From Anaerohalosphaeraceae bacterium (GTDB lineage Bacteria > Planctomycetota > Phycisphaerae > Sedimentisphaerales > Anaerohalosphaeraceae): a DNA stretch of 64,000 nucleotides. The notes below the pieces were generated by a model. It was not told the DNA's origin, ran no database searches, and saw only the letters and a program-made list of their open reading frames with translations. Below, in pieces: positions 34,929 to 43,624 of the stretch (the stretch's first letter is position 1; the number at the start of each line of letters is the position of its first letter). The stretch spans positions 1-64,000 of the forward strand of contig JBBFLK010000010.1 in the NCBI GenBank assembly GCA_037479115.1. Reading direction: 5' to 3'. A program made the position numbers and the translations under genes.

Positions 34929-36917
34929 ATGAGAACAAGCATCATCTGGGGAGGAATCATCCTGCTGTGTTCTTTTGGACTTGCGGCCCGGGCATCGGTT
35001 ACCCGCACGACCGCTTTCGGCCGCGGAGCGGATACCTACCTGACCAATGACAGTCAGCAGGGGCCGAACACCAACACCGGGACAGAAGTTCGGATGCGGG
35101 CCTGGCGGCAGCTGGCCAACACCCGCTGCAAAATCGGATACATCCGGTTTGACATCGAGGGAGTAGCCGGAGACTTCAGCAATGCCACGCTGACGCTGCA
35201 TTATACGTATATGAAAGGCGGACAAAGTACAATAACCGTCTATGGCGTTAAGGACGGACCGGATGATTTCTGGATTGAAAGCGGGACCGGCGGCATCACC
35301 TACAACACCGCTCCGGGCGTTCTTCCCACGACACTCGGAAATTATTCAATTGACACCAGCAAGGCCGTTCAGCTGGGGACCTTCATCAGCCCGGCGGCGC
35401 AAACCCTGCCGTTTTCCGTAACCACCAACCCCGCCACTCTGGATCTGGCTTCTTTCCTGGCCTCCGACACAAACGGTCTGGTCACCTTCTTCTTTATCGG
35501 TCCGGATGACGAAGACGAAATCGCCACCAAGGAGCGTACAGACGGAACCCCGCCTCCCACACTGAATATGCCCAACGCTTCTCTGGGCAAGGCCATTAAT
35601 CCCAATCCGGCTCATGATTCCTATGTCAACCGTTTCTCCCTGACCCAGCTGCAGTGGGAGCTTCTGCCGGGAGTGGGCAAATGTGATGTTTATTTCGGAA
35701 CAGACCCGAATACGGCCGTGATGAGCAAACTGACCTTTGCACCGGCCGTAACGTCCGTGAATATCAATTCCTTCGCCGGCTACAGCACACCGCTGACGGA
35801 AGGAACGTATTACTGGCGTGTGGACTGCTACGATACCCACCCGACGGACCCGAACAAATTTGTCGGACCGTTCTGGAAATTCACCGCCACCGCCGCTCCG
35901 ATTTTTGAGAGCATTTCCCCGGCTTACCAGGCCAAGTTTGTCGGCGAAACGGCGGACATCATAACGGCCAACTTTACCAGCGGCTCTTCGATGACGTACA
36001 CCTGGTACCGAAGTGCCGACAACGCCACCAACACGGCGGCGGATGATGTGGTCGTGGGGACCAACTCGAACACCCTTGCCCTCGGAACCCTTGCCAAGAC
36101 CCATGCCGGCTGGTATTACTGCGTGGCCTCCGGTGCCGGCGGCCAGACAGCCAGCAGCACCGTGCGGGTTTCCATCAAGCAGCAGATTGCCCATTACACC
36201 TTTGACGGGAATGCCAATGATTCCTCCGGCAACAATCTGCACGGAACCCTTCTGGGTGAACCGACGTTTGCAGCCGGCATCTTCGGACAGGCCCTGTTGT
36301 TTGACGGCATCGATGATTATGTTCAGCTGCCTGCCGGATTTGACGACTTCTCGCCGGGCCTGACCATTTCCGTCTGGGCCAGACCCGCTGCCGTCACATC
36401 CTGGGCACGATTTGTCGATTTCGGCAACGGCGCCAACAGCGACAACATCTTCCTGACCCGAAACGGCACAACGACAAACCTGAGCTACAGCCATTACCGC
36501 GGAACGACCAGTGCGGGTACGGTCACAGCCACCGCCGCTCTGAACCTGAATGAATGGCAGATGTATGTCGCTGTGATGGATGCTTCGGGCAGTGTGACCC
36601 TGTATCGAAACGGCGTGCCGGTCCAGACAGGCGTTATTCCCCAGATGCCGAATATTATTGTCCGCAACAACAACTACATCGGCGAGAGCAACTGGGCGGA
36701 TGACGCCTTCTACAGCGGCCTGATGGATGATGTCCAGATTTGGAACTATCCGCTGACGGCCGACCAGATTGCTGATATGTACGCTGCCGGCGCCGGCAGC
36801 TTCTGCCGGTTCCGTCCGCAGCTGGACTTCAGCGGCAACTGCATTGTGGACCTGGCCGACCTGGCCATCTTTGCTCAAAGCTGGCTCCAGTGCGGTATCC
36901 ATCCGGACTGCCAGTAA
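34929..36917 (+). CDS. Secreted DNRLRE protein with LamG-like lectin domain and dockerin-like tail
   Basis: 662 residues. Signal peptide about 1-22 (LAARAS). DNRLRE domain (about 23-215) shares RGADTYLTNDSQQGP with the upstream paralogue; FN3-like segment about 220-315; Ig-like domain about 320-415 (AGWYYCVASGAGGQTASS). A LamG/concanavalin-type jelly roll follows (about 420-625, AHYTFDGNANDSSGNNLHG ... DDVQIWNYPLTADQI), then a single EF-hand repeat DFSGNCIVDLADLAIFAQ. GGAGG lies 6 bases before the ATG. Likely an exported carbohydrate-binding or adhesion protein. It shares its first domain with the flanking genes but has a different C-terminal half, indicating domain shuffling after duplication. 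Confidence 0.82.
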   Translation: MRTSIIWGGIILLCSFGLAARASVTRTTAFGRGADTYLTNDSQQGPNTNTGTEVRMRAWRQLANTRCKIGYIRFDIEGVAGDFSNATLTLHYTYMKGGQSTITVYGVKDGPDDFWIESGTGGITYNTAPGVLPTTLGNYSIDTSKAVQLGTFISPAAQTLPFSVTTNPATLDLASFLASDTNGLVTFFFIGPDDEDEIATKERTDGTPPPTLNMPNASLGKAINPNPAHDSYVNRFSLTQLQWELLPGVGKCDVYFGTDPNTAVMSKLTFAPAVTSVNINSFAGYSTPLTEGTYYWRVDCYDTHPTDPNKFVGPFWKFTATAAPIFESISPAYQAKFVGETADIITANFTSGSSMTYTWYRSADNATNTAADDVVVGTNSNTLALGTLAKTHAGWYYCVASGAGGQTASSTVRVSIKQQIAHYTFDGNANDSSGNNLHGTLLGEPTFAAGIFGQALLFDGIDDYVQLPAGFDDFSPGLTISVWARPAAVTSWARFVDFGNGANSDNIFLTRNGTTTNLSYSHYRGTTSAGTVTATAALNLNEWQMYVAVMDASGSVTLYRNGVPVQTGVIPQMPNIIVRNNNYIGESNWADDAFYSGLMDDVQIWNYPLTADQIADMYAAGAGSFCRFRPQLDFSGNCIVDLADLAIFAQSWLQCGIHPDCQ

Positions 36918-36933
36918 GATAAGGATTCTGTTT

Positions 36934-36970
36934 CTTCTCAGGGCAGGTCTTTCCGGCCTGCCCTGAGAAG
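36934..36970 (+). promoter_or_regulatory. Strong intergenic hairpin between DNRLRE paralogues 2 and 3
   Basis: CTTCTCAGGGCAGG (36934-36947) pairs over 14 bp without mismatch with CCTGCCCTGAGAAG (36957-36970) around a 9-base loop. The 3' flank CTTTGTGTGTGG is only weakly T-rich, so it may give partial termination or protect the upstream mRNA. Confidence 0.75.
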
Positions 36971-37042
36971 CTTTGTGTGTGGAGTGTGTGAAAGAAAAAA
37001 CGTTCAGAATGCAACAAATGAAAACTTTTTTGGAGGTTGGTT

Positions 37043-37792
37043 ATGGAAAGAAAAATCTTTTACCTGCTCTTAATGCTTTTGTTTTTTGTGCCCTCTTCTC
37101 GGGCTCTGGTCATCACCACAGAATACGGCAATGGCGCCGATGCGTATATCGGCAATGACACGCAGGTTCGCTCCACGTCCACAGCCGGCGCCGCTGCGAC
37201 AGAACTTCGAGCCCGCTACAACGGCGGCGGTTCTCGGTTCCAGTGCACCTATCTCCGATTTGATTTGAGCGGGATGACGAACGAAACCTTCGTCGGTGCC
37301 CTTCTGCAGCTGGAAGCCACATACATCAAAAGCTCAACCGGACGCCGACTGGATGTCTACGGGCTGACTGATGAGTCGCTGGACAACTGGACGGAATCGA
37401 CCCTCTGCTATCAGAACGCCCCCGGAATGCTTCAGCCGGCATCCGGCTGGGACACCGGAGACTATCTGATTGATGAAACCAAGTTGACCTGGCTGGGTTT
37501 CCTGAACACTCCCGGAACCGGCGGCCAAACCCCGACATATCCCATCACATTCAGTTCCAACACCACCGATTTGGGAACGGCCTTCAGCAATTTCCTGGCT
37601 TCGGACACCAACAAACTGGTTACTCTGGTGATTATCAATTCGACCGGCACATCTTCGATCAACTGTGAAGACCGCTTCGCTTCCAAGGAACATGCAACGT
37701 TCACAGCACCGGCACTGGTTCTTGTGCCGGAACCGGCAACACTGGCATTGGTAGGCCTGGGCGGTTTGATTTCACTTCGGCGGCGCGGATAA
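37043..37792 (+). CDS. DNRLRE-domain protein with PEP-CTERM sorting signal
   Basis: 249 residues: signal peptide (about 1-22), one DNRLRE domain (TEYGNGADAYIGNDTQ ... TYLRFDLSGM ... FASKEHATFTAPALVL), and a C-terminal VPEPATLALVGLGGLISLRRRG. This is the PEP motif, membrane helix and Arg-rich end of a PEP-CTERM signal, which is recognised by exosortase systems and links export to exopolysaccharide. GGAGG is 6 bases before the ATG. Third paralogue in the series, but surface-sorted rather than dockerin-tailed. Followed by a terminator, so it ends the operon. Confidence 0.9.
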   Translation: MERKIFYLLLMLLFFVPSSRALVITTEYGNGADAYIGNDTQVRSTSTAGAAATELRARYNGGGSRFQCTYLRFDLSGMTNETFVGALLQLEATYIKSSTGRRLDVYGLTDESLDNWTESTLCYQNAPGMLQPASGWDTGDYLIDETKLTWLGFLNTPGTGGQTPTYPITFSSNTTDLGTAFSNFLASDTNKLVTLVIINSTGTSSINCEDRFASKEHATFTAPALVLVPEPATLALVGLGGLISLRRRG

Positions 37793-37809
37793 CCCACCCG
37801 CGTGCAGAA

Positions 37810-37852
37810 AAAAGGGGAATCCGTCTAACGGCGGACTCCCCTTTTCTTTTTT
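37810..37852. terminator. Bidirectional intrinsic terminator between convergent genes
   Basis: AAAAGGGGA-x-TCCG (37810-37823) pairs with CGGA-x-TCCCCTTTT (37832-37845), one mismatch, 8-base loop. The plus side continues with a T-rich tail (CTTTTTT) and the minus side with an A6/T6 run. It serves the DNRLRE operon and the convergent GH97 gene. Confidence 0.85.
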
Positions 37853-37872
37853 AAACCGGACTGCAAACAGCC

Positions 37873-39831
37873 CTATCGGGGCTTTGAATACAGCACAAAT
37901 CCTCCCTGCGGCGGCAGGCTAATGGTCAGTTTCCGGACATCTCGGGCTGACACATCCCTGGCTTCCAGCCGGTCGGAGTCCGCCCCGTCAGTGATTAAGA
38001 CTCCCTGAAAATTCCGGGGCAGAAAAGACAGGTCCAGCGTGAGGGTTTTGGCGGTCTTTTCACCATTGATGCCCGCTGCAAACCATTGTTTGCCTTTCCG
38101 CCTCGCCAGCACAACCTCTTTGGCCGGATAGCCGGATACGAAACGCGTTTCATCCCAACAGGTCGGCACCGCCTTGAAATACTCCAGTGCAAATGCCGGC
38201 AGGGCCTCCGCCTCAAACGGCGCCAGGCCGAAATGCTGAATGCCCGACTCAAAAATGACCGGCAGCGCCATCTCAAAGGCCGGCGTGGTCCGGCGCTGCA
38301 CCCCGCGAATCCGGCGGCTCATCACCACCGGCGTAAAATCCATTGGAGCGACGACATTTCGCGTAAACGGCAGAATACAGCTGTGTTCGGCCTGCCGGTC
38401 GGCGTTGCGCTGGTCAAAGGTGCAGAACTCCATCCCCATCACCGCCTCGGTTGTCACCAGATTGGGCCAGGTGCGGTGCCAGCCGCGCGGCAGCGTCGCC
38501 CCGTGGAAATTGGCCAGCAGCTGATACGCCGCCGCATCCCGCAGAATATCCAGATACAGCTGCATTGTCGCCTGTTTGTCCCCGCCGAAAAAGTCCACCT
38601 TTATCCCTCGGATGCCCATTTGGCGGAGCCGCTCGAACTCCTCCCGCCGCACGTCCGGCAGATGCACCCGGTTTTTCGGTGTCATCGGCGCTGTATTCCA
38701 CTCCCCGTTGGAATTGTACCACAAAATCAGCTCCACGCCCTTTTGACGGGCCTGCTTCGCCAGCTCGGCAATCTTCTCATAGCCGACCAGACGGTCCCAG
38801 TCGGCATCCACCAGCATATATTCCCAGCCGAGCTTGCCGGCCATTTCCAGATACTCCTGCAGATACGGCAGTTTCGTCCCTTCCGTATCATACCGCAGCC
38901 AGCTCCAGGCCGCCCGGCCCGGCTTGACAAAAGAAACATCCTTCACCTTCGAGGGGGCCGCTACATCCGTCGCCAGCGTGGACTGGACGATTGTGCCTAA
39001 ATCCCGCCCTACGATAACCAGCCGCCACGGAGTGGAAAACGGAATGACGGCTGAAGGAGCAACCGGGTCCTGCGGTCCGCGGTGCTCGTTGACCTGCGGG
39101 AAGGCAATCCGATAGACGCCGCCGTCCGAATGCTGCGCCAGCCGGCAGCCGCAGTAATTCTCATCCACCGCTGTTTCACTCAGCAAAACCCAGCCGGCCT
39201 GTCCCACCCGAAACAGCGCCGGAAACGCCCAGCCCGCCGAATACGGCGAAGGAAGCCCGACGGGTTTTTCAATCTCATAATGGGCCTCATACGAAGGATA
39301 GGTCTTCTCCCAGCCCGTTTTGGAATCGTGCATCGGATGCAGCCAGCTGACCGTCCCGGCCGGAAAGGCAAAACCGGTGTGTTCTTCCTCCACCGAAACC
39401 TTCCGCCCGCTCGGCTCCGGAAAATGATAGCGGAATGCCAGCCCGTCATTGGAGACCTGAAAGACAATCTGAATGAGCTGTCCCTGCGGATTGGCCAGGG
39501 TTGCCGTCCGCCGGTTGGCCCGATAGGTGATATGACTCTGCTTGCCGTGCGGCATCGTATATTTATCTGACACCTTTTCTGTTTTGGAAAAACGCTTCAG
39601 GGTCAGCTGCCCGGTAAAATCCGCATCGCTTCGCTTGATTCCCAGCGGCGATTTCTCCAGAAGGACATCCTCACCCAGCCGAACGGAATAAAACGGCCTG
39701 CCCTCTTCCAGCAGAAAATCCACCCGCACGCGTCCGTCCGGACTCTGAATCGTATGGCTCCGTTCCATGGCATACCCCATCTGAACCAAAGCAGCCCCAC
39801 AGAACAAACACACCGCCAACCGCAATTTCAT
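37873..39831 (-). CDS. Secreted GH97 alpha-glycosidase
   Basis: 652 residues. Signal peptide about 1-22; N-terminal beta-sandwich with IQSPDGRVRVDF; catalytic barrel from about 285 with AAWSWLRYDTEG, YMLVDADWD, GVELILWYNSNGEW, MGIRGIKVDFFGGDKQ and TTEAVMGMEF; C-terminal beta domain (FAAGINGEKTAKTL). GH97 contains inverting alpha-glucosidases and retaining alpha-galactosidases. The Asp in KVDFF is at the place expected for a retaining nucleophile, so alpha-galactosidase is the better guess. AAAGGAG precedes the ATG at 39831 by 5 bases. It lies 218 bases after the GH2 gene, with repeats between them. Confidence 0.87.
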   Translation of the reverse strand: MKLRLAVCLFCGAALVQMGYAMERSHTIQSPDGRVRVDFLLEEGRPFYSVRLGEDVLLEKSPLGIKRSDADFTGQLTLKRFSKTEKVSDKYTMPHGKQSHITYRANRRTATLANPQGQLIQIVFQVSNDGLAFRYHFPEPSGRKVSVEEEHTGFAFPAGTVSWLHPMHDSKTGWEKTYPSYEAHYEIEKPVGLPSPYSAGWAFPALFRVGQAGWVLLSETAVDENYCGCRLAQHSDGGVYRIAFPQVNEHRGPQDPVAPSAVIPFSTPWRLVIVGRDLGTIVQSTLATDVAAPSKVKDVSFVKPGRAAWSWLRYDTEGTKLPYLQEYLEMAGKLGWEYMLVDADWDRLVGYEKIAELAKQARQKGVELILWYNSNGEWNTAPMTPKNRVHLPDVRREEFERLRQMGIRGIKVDFFGGDKQATMQLYLDILRDAAAYQLLANFHGATLPRGWHRTWPNLVTTEAVMGMEFCTFDQRNADRQAEHSCILPFTRNVVAPMDFTPVVMSRRIRGVQRRTTPAFEMALPVIFESGIQHFGLAPFEAEALPAFALEYFKAVPTCWDETRFVSGYPAKEVVLARRKGKQWFAAGINGEKTAKTLTLDLSFLPRNFQGVLITDGADSDRLEARDVSARDVRKLTISLPPQGGFVLYSKPR

Positions 39832-39907
39832 ACAGACTCCTTTCTTAAAAATGCCCAACTCTTTCATTCCAATCGCTTATCCCCTTCCGCTTTTGCATAA
39901 TTTGCAT

Positions 39908-40022
39908 AAGGAGGAAGGCGGGATTCAAACCGACACGTCATTCCCGCGCAGGCGGGAATCCATTGTACTCTCCCGTGCCTCGTCCTTCGAATCTTCAGCA
40001 AAGGAGGAAGGCGGGAATTCAA
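39908..40022. repeat. dRS3-like palindrome flanked by 21-22-bp direct repeats
   Basis: The 20-mer ATTCCCGCGCAGGCGGGAAT (39940-39959) is an 8-bp perfect inverted repeat around GCAG, in the context CGTC...CCA. On either side are near-identical copies of AAGGAGGAAGGCGGGATTCA (39908-39928 and 40001-40022, one base inserted in the second). A pair of TTGCATAA repeats lies just to the left (39894-39909). The whole lies in the gap between GH2 and GH97. It looks like a small non-coding repetitive element. Confidence 0.75.
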
Positions 40023-40049
40023 TCCTTTCAGCACAGCTTCATCAGCCCC

Positions 40050-43000
40050 TTAATCAATCCCTTCAAACATCTCTTCCGTAGCCGTTCGAACCCTTTGGTA
40101 CACTCCCCCCTGCGAGGGCTGACCGGGTTGCGGCGTTTCATCGGCAATCACGGCGATTTCGGCGACCGAAGCCGTCAGGTCATCCCCAAAGCCCGACAAA
40201 GCCCGGATTTTCATCCTTTGGACACGAACCGTTCCGCCGAAATCCATTTGCTGCGGATGAAACGTGGATTCCAGACGGCCTTTCAGCGGCTCGGTCCATT
40301 CCTGCCCGTCCTCGCTGAAGCAGATTTCGTACTCGCGAACATCTCCTTCGTGCCCGCGATGGTCCTGCCGATTCATCCATATCAGTCCTTTCATTCGAAC
40401 CGGCTGTTCAAACTGAATCGTCAGCTCAAACGGATGGCGTCTTTCGCGGCTCGCCCGCCCCGTAAACCAATATGTATTGGGATTGCCGTCAATGGCATTG
40501 GCCGCCGCATTGCGTCCATCCTCCCACTGGCTCTGAATCGTCGCACCCAGTTTCTTCATAATCTGGTTGTCAAAAATCAGGCCGCGCAGCTGTTCGACAG
40601 AAACAGCGGTCTTCGGAGCAAACCGTTCGCTGTTCATATAATTCAGCAGACTGTACCGCAGCTGCCGGGCCGCCGGACGTTCGGAAAGATTTGTTTCCAA
40701 ATCCGCCGCACAAACCAGAAGCTTCCCCGCACCGACCCGGCACTCAAAAATCGCCGCCAGTTTATAATTTCGATGCCAATCGTCAATCACCTGAACAATC
40801 GGCTCCAGTTCCGCCGGCATATCCGCCAAATTGAGAACCCGGCAGGCGGGCTGGAAAACCTGCTCCCACTGCCAGTCATAATAAAACTCCGTCGCAAAGC
40901 CCGCCAGGGCCGGATGGCTCGGCTCACAGACAATCCCCAGAAAGCGCTCCCAATTCGGCCCCATCAGCCGGTTCCAGAATATCGGCAGCCGGCCGATCGG
41001 CGGACAGTCCCAGCGCAGCCGGTTATAATGCGGCATCCACAGCACTTTGCCGCCTGCCTGAAGCCGTTCAAAGGCCTCCTGTTCCGAGCGGGTTATCAAA
41101 ATATCCGCTCCGGCCGGCTCCGACACACCCTTCGGATACACCCAGAAATTCCAGTCATTCTCAAACGGCGTCCCCGTCAGGCCGACAATCAGCCGATACA
41201 TCGCCGGGGCGGGCAAATCAGCCAAATCCGTCCGGACCCGTCCGAGCGGCATTGCACTGCCCAGCTCGACGACATCCACCTTCCAGCCGCCCTGGCGAAC
41301 GATGTGTCCGTTTCTGTCTGCAATCCGCCAATAGACCTCCGTCCTGCCCATCGGTTTTGCCCCATAATGAGCGATTCGGACCTCCGGCTCAAAGGGCTCA
41401 TTCTGCGTGAAAATCCGCTTCTTCAGCACTGCCAGCGGGACCGTCGTTGTGCAGAACCGCCGCCACTGCCGTGCCGAAACATACCCTTTCTCCTCCCAAA
41501 AAGCATCCAAAACCCCCACAAGGGCCGTGCCCTGCCCGAGGTAGTCATGCAAATCCAGCAGCTGAAAGCCCGCCAGACCGGGCGTTCGCAGGTTGGCTTC
41601 AATTTCCTCCTTATAACAGGCCGTCTGAAACATCCCGCTGGCCAGGGCAAATTGCTTGTTTTTGGCCAGCAGTCCGGCCGCCGCCGTAGACTCCCGGAAA
41701 ATCTCATAATTGCCCGGCCGCAGATACCCCGTAAACTTCCGGATGATGTCAAAATCCGGATACGCGCACCACTGCCCGAGTTCGTGAACAATGATGGGAA
41801 CATCCACCCCCTCAATCGAGGACAGATAATCGCCGCCGAACCAGGCCCGATTGCCCCGCACCGGCCGCAAACCGACCCGATGCACCGCCAGAAAATCCGC
41901 CCCCTTGACAGGTCCCGGGTCGTCTATCAGCGGCCAGCCCGTGCCCGTCGTATAAAGCCGGCGGGGGTCTTTTTGGCGGTAATGCTCGACCCACTTCGGC
42001 AGGGATTCCTTCCAGCGTCCGGCCGGCTCGTTGCTCGGGGAACACAGCACAAACGACGGATGATTTCCGTAGGCCCGAATCATCCGCTCCGTTTCCTCGT
42101 ACATCCGTGCCTCCATCGCCGTGCCCGGACTGATGGCATTCCACATCCCCGCCTCCGGCTGCAGATAAAAGCCCAGCTCATCGGCCGCCTCAAACGCCGC
42201 CTCAGGCGGACAGAACGAATGGAACCGCATATGGTTTAAGCCCCATTCCCGGCAGGTCTTAAACAGATTCCGCCAATACGCCACATCCGTCGCCGGATAT
42301 CCGGTGAGGGGAAAATCGCCGCCCGAATGCGTCCCCCGAAAATGACTCCTTCGCCCGTTGACCAGCAGATGGGGGCCGTCGGTGCTGATTTGCCGCAGTC
42401 CAAAGCGAATCTCCCTGCGGTCATCCGCCCCTCTGCCTGTCAATTCCACCGTCAGCCGATGCAGCACCGGCTCGAACTCATCCCAAAGGCGGGCATTCTT
42501 TCCTAACGACACCGTCAGCTCGGCTTGTCCGCCGTCCGCTGTCCAGGAAACGGGCACACGAACCCGTCCGGCTTTCAGGGTCCCTTTTCCCGGCTGGCCC
42601 GTGCTGTTCCCGATTTGCACCTGAACCCGCACCGTTTTGTCCTGAATATTCGGATACACCTGGACATCCTCCAGCCAAACCGGCGAGGTGGACTTCAGTT
42701 CTATGCGTCCGACAATGCCGTTCCACGTACTGCCCAGCGAATCTGAAACACTGTGGGCATCCGGCCGATAATCCATCAGCATTCGATTGTCCAGCCGAAT
42801 CGTCAGCCGATAGCGGCCGGGTTCCAAGAGCCCCAAATCAAACACGTGAGGAGCCACGAGAGAATTTTCCGAGCCGACCTGCTGCTCATTCAGCCAAACT
42901 GTGGAAAGCCACCGTGTCCTCTCCAAAAACAGCACTACCCGCCGGCCCTTCCAGTTTTTTGGGATTTCAATATCCCTCTGATACCAGGCCGCTCCCAAAT

Positions 43001-43352
43001 AATGACGAGGGGGCTGGGAAAGAAACGGAACCTTCACATCTCCTTCCGCATAGGGCTGATACTCCTTCCTCAAATACCAAAACTTGTCATACAAAGACAA
43101 CACCCAGGGCGTGTCCTTGCTGATTGGGTTGCCGTATCCCTGGGCCTGGAGAACGCCGGGCAGCTGAATTTCATCCGACAGAACTTTTCGAAACCACTCC
43201 TCCCGCAAACCGACATCCTGCGGGTCCAGGGCAAAACGCCATTTTCCGGACAGGTCAAGAGAGAATGGAGCCGCCTGAGTAAAAGCCGACACAATCCATA
43301 CAAAAAGAATAGAGTACATCGCGATTTGCCTTTGCTTCCGTTCCATGGACAT
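40050..43352 (-). CDS. Secreted GH2-family glycosidase with C-terminal discoidin/CBM32-like domain
   Basis: 1100 residues. Signal peptide about 1-27. GH2 sugar-binding sandwich (FSLDLSGKWRFALDP ... WYQRDIEIPKNWKGRRVVLFLER), immunoglobulin-like domain, and TIM barrel from about 330 (LVNGRRSHFRGTHSGGDFP). The acid/base is expected at Glu in CSPSNEPAG and the nucleophile at Glu in VPIIVHELGQW. Residues about 940-1085 form an F5/8 type C-like domain (AIDGNPNTYWFTGRA, RHPFELTIQFEQPVRMKGLIW). Beta-galactosidase and beta-glucuronidase are both possible. AAGGA precedes two closely spaced ATGs; the upstream one is given. Likely same transcription unit as GH97. Confidence 0.85.
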   Translation of the reverse strand: MSMERKQRQIAMYSILFVWIVSAFTQAAPFSLDLSGKWRFALDPQDVGLREEWFRKVLSDEIQLPGVLQAQGYGNPISKDTPWVLSLYDKFWYLRKEYQPYAEGDVKVPFLSQPPRHYLGAAWYQRDIEIPKNWKGRRVVLFLERTRWLSTVWLNEQQVGSENSLVAPHVFDLGLLEPGRYRLTIRLDNRMLMDYRPDAHSVSDSLGSTWNGIVGRIELKSTSPVWLEDVQVYPNIQDKTVRVQVQIGNSTGQPGKGTLKAGRVRVPVSWTADGGQAELTVSLGKNARLWDEFEPVLHRLTVELTGRGADDRREIRFGLRQISTDGPHLLVNGRRSHFRGTHSGGDFPLTGYPATDVAYWRNLFKTCREWGLNHMRFHSFCPPEAAFEAADELGFYLQPEAGMWNAISPGTAMEARMYEETERMIRAYGNHPSFVLCSPSNEPAGRWKESLPKWVEHYRQKDPRRLYTTGTGWPLIDDPGPVKGADFLAVHRVGLRPVRGNRAWFGGDYLSSIEGVDVPIIVHELGQWCAYPDFDIIRKFTGYLRPGNYEIFRESTAAAGLLAKNKQFALASGMFQTACYKEEIEANLRTPGLAGFQLLDLHDYLGQGTALVGVLDAFWEEKGYVSARQWRRFCTTTVPLAVLKKRIFTQNEPFEPEVRIAHYGAKPMGRTEVYWRIADRNGHIVRQGGWKVDVVELGSAMPLGRVRTDLADLPAPAMYRLIVGLTGTPFENDWNFWVYPKGVSEPAGADILITRSEQEAFERLQAGGKVLWMPHYNRLRWDCPPIGRLPIFWNRLMGPNWERFLGIVCEPSHPALAGFATEFYYDWQWEQVFQPACRVLNLADMPAELEPIVQVIDDWHRNYKLAAIFECRVGAGKLLVCAADLETNLSERPAARQLRYSLLNYMNSERFAPKTAVSVEQLRGLIFDNQIMKKLGATIQSQWEDGRNAAANAIDGNPNTYWFTGRASRERRHPFELTIQFEQPVRMKGLIWMNRQDHRGHEGDVREYEICFSEDGQEWTEPLKGRLESTFHPQQMDFGGTVRVQRMKIRALSGFGDDLTASVAEIAVIADETPQPGQPSQGGVYQRVRTATEEMFEGID

Positions 43353-43624
43353 CCTTTCCTTTCTTGAAACCCCGCAGTCAATATCAGAACGTCCTTATTG
43401 TAATCAAAGGGCGCTGAAAAGCCAGTTTTAGACAAAAACAAAGAAAAAGACAAAAACAATTTTTTTCTTTCCCTGCCCGTCCAAAAAAGATATAATTTAT
43501 AGGACTTAGACAAGAATTAACCAATCGCTAATGGGGATTCGGATTGTCGTAAACTTGGATTGCATTTCTTCCGATGAACATCCTAATGAGAACTGGAAGG
43601 GACTTTTTTAAAACCGGAGGTCTT

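Noticed and set aside
39940-39959. dRS3-like repeat as proof of transfer from Neisseria
   Set aside because: Similar ATTCCCGC palindromes are widespread in unrelated bacteria, so the match alone does not indicate a source.
39963-42239. 758-residue open frame on the plus strand
   Set aside because: It is antisense to the complete GH2 gene, lacks motifs and a ribosome-binding site, and has a composition typical of antisense shadows of GC-rich genes.
43491-43496. TATAAT ahead of the first CotH gene as a promoter
   Set aside because: No acceptable -35 box lies 16-18 bases upstream, and the region is A/T-rich, so a chance match is likely.
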